In this document: positions 15,860-22,111 of the stretch, piece by piece
Layout of the letters: every line of letters begins with the position of its first letter
Numbering within the stretch: position 1 is the first letter of the stretch
Assembly: GCA_002725475.1 (NCBI GenBank)
Contig: PBPH01000087.1
Coordinates: 1 to 26,904, forward strand
DNA: 26,904 nucleotides
Reading direction: 5' to 3'
From: Methanobacteriota archaeon
GTDB taxonomy: Archaea > Thermoplasmatota > Poseidoniia > Poseidoniales > Thalassarchaeaceae
Program-made: the position numbers and the translations under genes
Notes under the pieces: generated by a model
Seen by the model: only the letters and a program-made list of their open reading frames with translations
Told to the model about the DNA's origin: nothing
The model's database searches: none

Positions 15860-16915
15860 TCAAGGCCATAAGAGATGCTTGCGGCTATTTTCGCAGTGTA
15901 ATTGTGCCACTTCATCGCTAATTTCAACCTTCAACTCCGAATCGCAATTAGGACAACGCGCCACTTCAGATAATTCCTCCAACCAAGCACGTCTAGTTTC
16001 CAATTCATCACCTTCTTCCCTAAGCCTTTGCAGAACGTGTGATGCTTTTCCTTCGAGAGGCTTGCCAGCATCATCCCAAGGATCAAATTTGAGGCCCCCC
16101 ATTCTATTTTTTTTCTGCAACTCATCACCTTTCTCAGCCGCATATGCACTCGGCCCCCCATCCCTAATCTCGGGTGGAGTTGGCCCCCCTTTTGCTATGG
16201 GTCTAGCAACAGCATAGCAAACGAAAAATCCCCCTATATGAGCTAAGTGAGCAATCGATGACGAACCTGTCCATCCACCATACAAAAGTCCAACTTGAGC
16301 TATCTCCAAACCAAGTTTGAGTAGCGCAATCAAAGAAATAGGCCATTTTCTTATCAACACCAATGGAAATTCAATCTCATCCCTAGGCCAACAAGCTAGG
16401 TAGCATCCAAGTAAGCCAAACGCCGCACCGCTCGCTCCAAGTGCAAAACGGAATTCCCCCCAATGTGAGAACCACCAAGCGAGATTTCCTGCTACCGCTC
16501 CAATTAGATATATCGTCAAGAAACGTCCTCGGCCAAGTCGTTGTTCAAGGGGTACTCCGACTAGCGCAATGACGAGAACGTTACCAAGAATGTGCTGAAA
16601 TACCAATCCACCTCCTCTTCCCGCGGCATGAAGCCAAGCTGCTGTGAAAAGACGATGGAATTCAATCGGTGAAGTCTGCCACATTGGGTTAGTAGCAAAG
16701 GCAAGAAGAAGAAAATCCCTAGTTCCATCAAAGAATTGGAGGATGGTTTGAAACACCCAGCAGAGGAGAAGAGAGGCCACTATTGCTAACGAGATTGGGA
16801 TACGCTGCCGCCATGCGTAATATATTGGCGCAAACGCTAGAATGAGGAAGGCTAACACAATCCCCCATCCCAAAGGAGACACGCCACCCCATAGGCCACT
16901 GGACATCTGACTCAT
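15860..16915 (-). CDS. Rhomboid-family intramembrane serine protease with C-terminal zinc-finger tail
   Basis: A 351-residue polytopic protein. The rhomboid core has HILGN with the conserved Asn (N112), the catalytic serine in GASGAAFG (S162) and the catalytic histidine in AHLAHIGGF (H226), numbered from ATG 16915. About six or seven helices are visible, with two extra N-terminal helices before the core. Rhomboids cut substrate membrane helices. The cytosolic tail (about 240-351) has a KGDELQKK region, a charged helix (LQRLREEGDELETRRAWLEE) and a short C-terminal zinc-finger-like segment with CPNC and HCENSRKH. The gene lies directly upstream of the membrane-anchored subtilase on the same strand. 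The start is uncertain: GTG 16942 and ATG 16906 are alternatives and none has a convincing Shine-Dalgarno motif. Confidence 0.88.
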   Translation of the reverse strand: MSQMSSGLWGGVSPLGWGIVLAFLILAFAPIYYAWRQRIPISLAIVASLLLCWVFQTILQFFDGTRDFLLLAFATNPMWQTSPIEFHRLFTAAWLHAAGRGGGLVFQHILGNVLVIALVGVPLEQRLGRGRFLTIYLIGAVAGNLAWWFSHWGEFRFALGASGAAFGLLGCYLACWPRDEIEFPLVLIRKWPISLIALLKLGLEIAQVGLLYGGWTGSSSIAHLAHIGGFFVCYAVARPIAKGGPTPPEIRDGGPSAYAAEKGDELQKKNRMGGLKFDPWDDAGKPLEGKASHVLQRLREEGDELETRRAWLEELSEVARCPNCDSELKVEISDEVAQLHCENSRKHLLWP

Positions 16916-16992
16916 GTGCCGGAGGGGATTGGTGCAAATCACCCTTCGGGTAGTTGCGGAGAACTCAAGCGGAATGCCATACTCGCCCCACT

Positions 16993-18357
16993 ATGGCGGA
17001 TGATTTGGCGCTACTTGAGTTGTCATCATTATCAGTACGTAGAGGACGGAATATGGTTCTCAATTCCATAGACTTGAAGATTTCATCTGGAGAAATTGTG
17101 ATTTTAATTGGGGAAAATGGATCAGGGAAATCAACGCTTCTCGAGGCATCTGCTGGATTACTTCCTCTTTCAAACGGTGAGGTCCGCCACTCTGGACAAC
17201 TGGTTCGAGACAGTCATGGTCGAAGGAACAAACCGAGTCCATTCGGCCTTACACTACAAAATGGTGGGTTTTCTCAAGATGAGTTAGTAGAGGAAAGAAT
17301 TGCTACTGCCATAGAAGTATCAGGGTCCATTACTGATGCTGATTGGATTTCTTCACGTCTAGATGAATGGGGTTTGCGCCATCGAGCAAAAGACCGAATT
17401 GCATGGCTATCAGGGGGTATGAAAAGACGAGTTGGCGTTCTGTCAGGAATTGTACCTGGTTTGGCAGAAAATGATTCAAGACTAATTTTGCTTGATGAGC
17501 CTTCAGAGGGACTAGATGAAAACAGTATTGATACTCTGAAAAATCAAATCTCTTTGCTTGCAGATATGGGGCATGGAATTATGATAGCAACCCATAATGA
17601 AAGCCTCGCATCACTAGCAAATAGGAAAATTACTGTTAGTGATTCTTCTATTTCATTCAAGGACATTAAGCAAGCAAATAAAGTAAAGAAAAATACCCAT
17701 AGTACTCCTCTAAAGAAATTAAATGACAAACCCTTTTCAAATCCACAATACAAATGGATTAGCAACTTAGAAAAAAGGACAAAAACTTCAACGATTAATA
17801 GATCTGCATCTGGTCTCATGGCATTATTGGTTGTTGCAGGAATGTTGGCTCAAATCACAGCACCTAGTAACACATCATGGCTCGCACTATTGGCTCTAAC
17901 ACCGCCCTTTATTTCAGCACTGGTAAGGCCGGGTATGTTGTCTCATCTTTCGGATTCTCGTGCACAGGAATGGTGGAATGCACAACTAGGACAAAACCTG
18001 CAGATGAGTAAGTTCCTACCATTTATGACATTGGTCCCAATATTACTTACCTTGATTTCGTCATATTTGGTAATTGGATTCGTAAATTTACAGGTATTAT
18101 TGATCGCTTTTGCAATGTCATTTATTTATGGTGGTTCTGCAAGAATTCACGCACTTGAAAGCACTTTTCCTCGCCAGGGAGCCACCATGATTATTCTATT
18201 ACAATTAATTCTCATTTGGCCTTTCCTTCTATTGGTAGATTTGTTGTCTATGGATGCATCTACATTCGCTACAAGAGATTCTGAGATTCAACTTCTAACT
18301 GCTTTAGTGATACCATTTTCAATTTGGTTAGTATTACCAATGATTTCTCCCGAATGA
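16993..18357 (+). CDS. ccmA: Heme exporter ABC protein, CcmA-CcmB fusion
   Basis: A 454-residue fusion. Residues 1 to about 220 are an ABC ATPase with Walker A GENGSGKST (40-48), Q-loop around LQNGGF, signature LSGGM (139-143), Walker B LILLDEP (164-170) and switch H201 in ATHNE. After a basic linker (about 225-270) comes a roughly 180-residue membrane part (273-454) with about six helices and no other domain, the size and layout of CcmB. In System I cytochrome c maturation CcmA and CcmB are separate and work with CcmC and CcmD to release holo-CcmE. CcmC and a CcmD-like gene follow directly, which supports this reading over a generic ABC-2 exporter. ATG 16993 is chosen, since a TTG further upstream adds residues unlike the family. 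It diverges from the rhomboid gene. Confidence 0.82.
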   Translation: MADDLALLELSSLSVRRGRNMVLNSIDLKISSGEIVILIGENGSGKSTLLEASAGLLPLSNGEVRHSGQLVRDSHGRRNKPSPFGLTLQNGGFSQDELVEERIATAIEVSGSITDADWISSRLDEWGLRHRAKDRIAWLSGGMKRRVGVLSGIVPGLAENDSRLILLDEPSEGLDENSIDTLKNQISLLADMGHGIMIATHNESLASLANRKITVSDSSISFKDIKQANKVKKNTHSTPLKKLNDKPFSNPQYKWISNLEKRTKTSTINRSASGLMALLVVAGMLAQITAPSNTSWLALLALTPPFISALVRPGMLSHLSDSRAQEWWNAQLGQNLQMSKFLPFMTLVPILLTLISSYLVIGFVNLQVLLIAFAMSFIYGGSARIHALESTFPRQGATMIILLQLILIWPFLLLVDLLSMDASTFATRDSEIQLLTALVIPFSIWLVLPMISPE

Positions 18358-18405
18358 GAATTATATCCCATCACCTTCAAGCGTGAATGGCATTTCAAAC
18401 GAGTT

Positions 18406-19116
18406 ATGGAAGTGCGGGCACCTCAGGTTGCTGTCGGCTTAAGCCTACTAGGTCTAGCAATGGCAGGCATCACTCTTTGGTTGGGTTTCACTTGGGCCCC
18501 TAATGTGAATCCTGATGATTGGTCTGCTCCAGAAGCATATCGAATTCTCTTTTGGCACGTACCCACCGCTTGGGCATCATTCAACGCCTCTGCGCTACTT
18601 TTTATCGGTTCTACAGCATGGTTTGCAAAGAGGTTGGAATGGGGTTGGAAACTTCATGTCGTGGGGGCAAATCTAGGGCTAGTGTATGGGCTCTGTGTAA
18701 TGATTAGCGGACCAATATGGGGGGCGGCTGAATGGGGCACTCCTTGGGACTTGACTGATGTTCGCCTCAACACTTTTGCAATATTAGCTGGAATCTCATT
18801 ATTCCTTGTAATGGGTCATCAAAGGCAGGCGGATAATGAAGAAACAAGAGACACCTTTGCAACTGTCGGAATTTTTGGTTTTATTCTAGTTCCCCTAACA
18901 ATTATGGCTATACGAATCTGGGATAATCGCCATCCACCACCAATCATTAATGGTGATGAAAGTAGTGGATTGGATTCCGAAATGTTGCTAGTATTGTTGT
19001 TTGGATTAGTCGCATTCCAAATATTGGTAATTGGCCAGATTATGATGAGGTATATTATTAGCGGACTTGAGGAGCGACTAACAATTGTTCAGACAACAAT
19101 AGATGGGGGAAACTAA
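18406..19116 (+). CDS. ccmC: Heme handling protein CcmC (cytochrome c maturation)
   Basis: A 236-residue, six-helix protein of the CcmC/CcsA heme-handling family, close to the usual ~245 residues. It delivers heme to the chaperone CcmE outside the membrane. The tryptophan-rich WWD-type loop is present as GPIWGAAEWGTPWDLTDVRL (102-121), with D118 matching the conserved Asp. The two candidate axial heme histidines are H51 in FWHVPTAW and H176 in NRHPPP, each in an external loop flanking the WWD region as expected. The gene lies 48 bases after the CcmAB fusion, and its TAA stop is followed at once by the ATG of the CcmD-like gene. No Shine-Dalgarno motif is seen before ATG 18406. CcmE and CcmF/H are not in this window. 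Confidence 0.92.
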   Translation: MEVRAPQVAVGLSLLGLAMAGITLWLGFTWAPNVNPDDWSAPEAYRILFWHVPTAWASFNASALLFIGSTAWFAKRLEWGWKLHVVGANLGLVYGLCVMISGPIWGAAEWGTPWDLTDVRLNTFAILAGISLFLVMGHQRQADNEETRDTFATVGIFGFILVPLTIMAIRIWDNRHPPPIINGDESSGLDSEMLLVLLFGLVAFQILVIGQIMMRYIISGLEERLTIVQTTIDGGN

Positions 19117-19284
19117 ATGGCTGAAGGAATTCTGTTTCTTGCTATAGCCTACGTGGCTATGATTGGAATAATTGGCGGATGGACTTGGAATCTTCTAAAA
19201 CGTATGAATGAGTTATCTGATCGATTATCCGAAGCCGAAGCCACACTTTTGCAAAGTTCAGACAATTATTCTGAAGAAGAGTGA
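19117..19284 (+). CDS. ccmD: CcmD-like 55-residue heme exporter accessory protein
   Basis: A complete small frame begins at ATG 19117, directly abutting the ccmC stop (19114-19116), and ends at TGA 19284. The protein has one hydrophobic helix (about residues 5-24, ILFLAIAYVAMIGIIGGW) followed by a charged helix (LLKRMNELSDRLSEAEATL) and an acidic end (YSEEE). This is the size, topology and gene position of CcmD, the small helper that holds CcmC, CcmA and CcmB together and aids release of holo-CcmE. Sequence conservation in CcmD is weak, so the call rests on layout and context. A perfect hairpin begins at the base after the stop. Confidence 0.8.
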   Translation: MAEGILFLAIAYVAMIGIIGGWTWNLLKRMNELSDRLSEAEATLLQSSDNYSEEE

Positions 19285-19303
19285 CCGCCCACGTAGTGGG
19301 CGG
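19285..19303 (+). terminator. Perfect hairpin directly after ccmD
   Basis: Arms CCGCCCAC (19285-19292) and GTGGGCGG (19296-19303) pair fully around GTA, starting at the first base after the ccmD stop. ATTATTT follows. The GC-rich stem with a T-rich tail fits the end of the ccm operon, either as a terminator or as an mRNA 3'-end stabiliser. Confidence 0.55.
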
Positions 19304-19360
19304 ATTATTTACCGTATGGTGCAAGACTTCAAGCGAGGTGTTGATGGCGCAAAACACACC

Positions 19361-19367
19361 GGAGGTG
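19361..19367 (+). promoter_or_regulatory. Strong Shine-Dalgarno motif that sets the nmd3 start
   Basis: GGAGGTG lies 5 bases before ATG 19373. It rules in favour of this start over in-frame codons as far up as 19208, which would overlap ccmD. Confidence 0.75.
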
Positions 19368-19372
19368 TGAAT

Positions 19373-20437
19373 ATGTCACTGGGCAAAGCTTTCTGCGTTG
19401 TTTGTGCCTCGGAAGATGAATTGACCAAAGATAGGCTGTGCGTACCTTGCTTCAAAGAGAGAACGACACTCTCAAAACTTCCAGATACTATCCAAGGATT
19501 CCGATGTCCCAAATGTATGATGTATATGCACGATGGGCGTTGGGGCCACCATGAATCTGACGAATATCACCAAGGATTAGTAGAAGAAAAACTTGAGGTG
19601 GAGAATCGTGCTGATGCACTAGGTATCGCCATCATGACTGAAGAAATTGATGAGAGGAATACTAGACTATCAGTCCAAGTCACAGGATTGATTGATGGAG
19701 TTCAGTTTGAAGACATACATTCCTCAATTACTAGGATTTCAAACTCTGTCTGCCCCACCTGCACCCGTAAAGCTGGAAACTATTTTGAGGCTACTGTGCA
19801 ACTTCGATCCTCTGGGAGAAAACTAACCGAAGACGAGCTTACATCGTTACGAGGGACCTTTGACACCTATCTAGAAAGCATTGATCCAGACCCTATGTTT
19901 TTCATTAGCAAGGAAGGAAAAGTTGCCGGGGGTTTTGATGTGGTTCTAGGAAGTAAAGCACTAGCACGTGGATGGACTAAACATCTATTGAGGAGATTTG
20001 GAGGCACATCAAAAGAAACCAACAGTGTAGTGGGTAGAAAAGATGGCGAAGACCTTACGAGGCTCACAATTTCATATAGAAAACCTGCTTTTAATTTGAG
20101 AGATGTAATACGTAGGCAGGGCAGATATTGGCTAATTTTCGCATGGCAAAAAGATGGCGCAGTAATATCCTCAATCGATAGACAAGAACGAACTGGTTTG
20201 ACATGGAGAGACTTGGAGAAAACTTCAGTAGAGAGTGAGGCAAAAGATCATTTGGAAGTCGAGATTCTAAAACGTGATTCCTCGGCTGCAGATTTTATGG
20301 ATCCAAATGATTGGAAAGTTAGAACAGTATCACTTCCCTACGATGATGACGGTTCTCAAGCCACACTTCACATCGCTTTGATAGCAGATGAATGGGTCGC
20401 TCTGCCCGGAATGAACGGGGGTGAGGTCAATGAGTGA
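19373..20437 (+). CDS. nmd3: NMD3-family ribosome large-subunit factor (archaeal)
   Basis: A 354-residue homologue of eukaryotic NMD3, which binds the 60S subunit and adapts it for nuclear export; archaeal versions lack the export tail and probably act in large-subunit maturation. The N-terminal zinc region has CxxC pairs C8/C11, C23/C26 and C45/C48, and a fourth pair C127/C130 (CPTC) opens the family's ...NYFEATVQLR segment. The rest is an α/β region with FFISKEGKVAGGFDVVLGSK, as in archaeal NMD3, ending in an OB-like C-terminal part. The start at 19373 is set by a near-ideal GGAGGTG. The last codons overlap the PGI/PMI start (ATGAGTGA), so the two genes are translationally coupled. Confidence 0.85.
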   Translation: MSLGKAFCVVCASEDELTKDRLCVPCFKERTTLSKLPDTIQGFRCPKCMMYMHDGRWGHHESDEYHQGLVEEKLEVENRADALGIAIMTEEIDERNTRLSVQVTGLIDGVQFEDIHSSITRISNSVCPTCTRKAGNYFEATVQLRSSGRKLTEDELTSLRGTFDTYLESIDPDPMFFISKEGKVAGGFDVVLGSKALARGWTKHLLRRFGGTSKETNSVVGRKDGEDLTRLTISYRKPAFNLRDVIRRQGRYWLIFAWQKDGAVISSIDRQERTGLTWRDLEKTSVESEAKDHLEVEILKRDSSAADFMDPNDWKVRTVSLPYDDDGSQATLHIALIADEWVALPGMNGGEVNE

Positions 20438-21440
20438 TTTAGACATTACAGGTTTGATATCTAAACTCGATACTGAAGATATGCTTGGTTACCTTAGAAA
20501 TTTCCCTAACGATTTTTCTCGGCAAATGGAAATTTCTGAAGAGAAAGGGCGAACGCCGGATTCGGCTTTATGTCTCGGAATGGGGGGGTCAGCCGCTGCA
20601 GGTGATTTCCTAGCATCTCTAGCAGATTCATGTGGCACTGTTAAAGTCAATACTTGGCGTAATTATGGGCTACCAAACTGGATAGGAGATGGAGATTTAC
20701 TGATTTCAACTTCATACTCAGGAAATACTGAAGAAACCCTAGATTCTACATCTAAAGGTGTAGAAAAGGGAATTGAATCTGTAGTCATTTCCAGTGGAGG
20801 GTTACTTTCTGATTTTGACAAACATGTGCAAGTACCGAGTGGCCAGCCACCTAGATCGGCCTTCGGACACCTCTTTGGTGCCCTATTGCGAATTGCTGTA
20901 TCCAGAGGAATTATTCCTACTGAAGAAACTGAATCTTTGACAAATCGATTGCATGAAACAGTGAAAGAATTTGATTTTGAAAATAATCCTGAAAGCCCAA
21001 CTATATCAATTGCAAAAACTCTGCTACAAAGAGAAATAGGAATCGTAGCAGCTCCAGAACTAAATTGTGCTGGAATTCGTTTTGTAAATCAACTAAATGA
21101 GAATAGCGGGGTTTTCGCTCGTTCAAATCCTTTACCAGAGATGAACCACAACGAAATAATTGCTTGGACTGATGAAGAGGCGAGTGAAAATCAGGCACTG
21201 ATTTTCCTTACGTGGAGTGGAATGAACGAACGTGTTTCCAAGAGAATAGATTGGATGATGGATTCAGTTGAAGTCGAAGTCGCTTGGCAACTTCATTGTG
21301 AAGGAGAATCGTTGCTTGAAGCAATGCTATATTCCTGCGTTGCAATGGATTGGATATCCTGTGCAATTGCAATCTTGCGAGGAAAGGACCCGAGTGCCAT
21401 TGGAGCAATTCAGGATCTAAAGACCTACCTTTCTCAGTAA
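20430..21440 (+). CDS. Bifunctional phosphoglucose/phosphomannose isomerase (SIS family)
   Basis: A 336-residue archaeal-type PGI/PMI that interconverts glucose-6-P, mannose-6-P and fructose-6-P, linking glycolysis/gluconeogenesis with mannose supply. Two SIS domains are seen. The first has GMGGSA (50-55) and the phosphate loop STSYSGNTEET (93-103). The second carries the family's QLNENSG segment and PEMNHNEIIAW, with the conserved Glu and His of the active site. A SGGLL motif follows the first domain. ATG 20430 is chosen: GGTGAGG lies just before it, and it overlaps the nmd3 stop by 8 bases. Its product fructose-6-P is the substrate of GlmS in this window. The 3' end overlaps the convergent M23 gene by 7 bases. 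Confidence 0.92.
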   Translation: MSDLDITGLISKLDTEDMLGYLRNFPNDFSRQMEISEEKGRTPDSALCLGMGGSAAAGDFLASLADSCGTVKVNTWRNYGLPNWIGDGDLLISTSYSGNTEETLDSTSKGVEKGIESVVISSGGLLSDFDKHVQVPSGQPPRSAFGHLFGALLRIAVSRGIIPTEETESLTNRLHETVKEFDFENNPESPTISIAKTLLQREIGIVAAPELNCAGIRFVNQLNENSGVFARSNPLPEMNHNEIIAWTDEEASENQALIFLTWSGMNERVSKRIDWMMDSVEVEVAWQLHCEGESLLEAMLYSCVAMDWISCAIAILRGKDPSAIGAIQDLKTYLSQ

Positions 21441-22048
21441 AGGGGGCCAAGGACTGCCCGGGGATCAGGATAGTCTCTGAGGGCTTGCTCCCTATCTTCA
21501 AATGAAACAACTCCTGGAAGGTCGTGTGTTTCAGGTCTAATCAATGATAGTTGAAAATGTAGATGTGGCTCCCATCCTCCGTTCTCATCTTTATTTCCAA
21601 ACCAACCAATTACGTCTCCCGCGTTGAACTTTTGACCAATACTTTTCCCTTCCAACGATTTGGCACTTAGATGGCCGAATAGTGCCCAAACATCAACACC
21701 ATCAATTGTTTGCTTTGTGATAATGACATTTCCATAATCACCATCCTCAGGATTATATCCAAAGCACGAGATTTCACAATCTGTAAATGCCATACAAGGA
21801 GTTCCAACTGGACCACCTATATCGATTCCCATGTGAATGAATCTACCACCTTCAAAAAGTTCGGTTTCGTACAAACCTTTCCGAACTTCATTGTATTTAC
21901 CGACAGCAAATTCGCAAGAATGTGATGGTACTTCGCCGCTTGTTAAATCTAGAATATCATATTCATCGGGTAAGAGTACCACATGATGAAATTGAAAATT
22001 CGCCCATTGTATATCGGCTCCATCCATGACACTTCGACTACGCATCAT
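21434..22048 (-). CDS. Stand-alone M23 (LytM/gluzincin-like) metallopeptidase domain protein
   Basis: A 204-residue protein with the M23 metal site: H72 and D76 in HMGIDIGGP (HxxxD), H126 in LFGHLS, and H162-x-H164 in EPHLHFQL. Members usually cut peptidoglycan cross-bridges or elastin-like peptides. There is no signal peptide or membrane helix, so it should stay in the cytosol. The text VGTPCMAF, DYGNVIITK and ENGGWEPHLHFQLS, with a PDPRAVLG-like end, recalls the M23-type domain found attached to aminotransferase/kinase-type proteins, whose role is unclear. The start is uncertain (two ATG codons in a row at 22048 and 22045, another at 22027) and no Shine-Dalgarno motif is seen. It diverges from the large membrane protein. 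Confidence 0.82.
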   Translation of the reverse strand: MMRSRSVMDGADIQWANFQFHHVVLLPDEYDILDLTSGEVPSHSCEFAVGKYNEVRKGLYETELFEGGRFIHMGIDIGGPVGTPCMAFTDCEISCFGYNPEDGDYGNVIITKQTIDGVDVWALFGHLSAKSLEGKSIGQKFNAGDVIGWFGNKDENGGWEPHLHFQLSLIRPETHDLPGVVSFEDREQALRDYPDPRAVLGPLY

Positions 22049-22074
22049 CACTTCAATCCGGTGGAGGGTTGATT

Positions 22075-22097
22075 CGCATCACTTGAAGAGTGATGCG
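22075..22097. promoter_or_regulatory. Inverted repeat between divergent genes, operator candidate
   Basis: Perfect 9-base arms CGCATCACT (22075-22083) and AGTGATGCG (22089-22097) flank TGAAG. It lies in the short spacer between the M23 gene and the membrane glycosyltransferase-like gene, 14 bases before ATG 22112. An imperfect copy of one arm, GCATCATCACTTCAA, is at 22042-22056. The position fits a shared operator, or a hairpin in the leader. Confidence 0.45.
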
Positions 22098-22111
22098 CCT
22101 TGCCCCACCTC

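Noticed and set aside
19208..19372. N-terminal extension of nmd3
   Set aside because: It would overlap ccmD and include the hairpin at 19285-19303, while ATG 19373 has a near-ideal Shine-Dalgarno motif just before the first CxxC.
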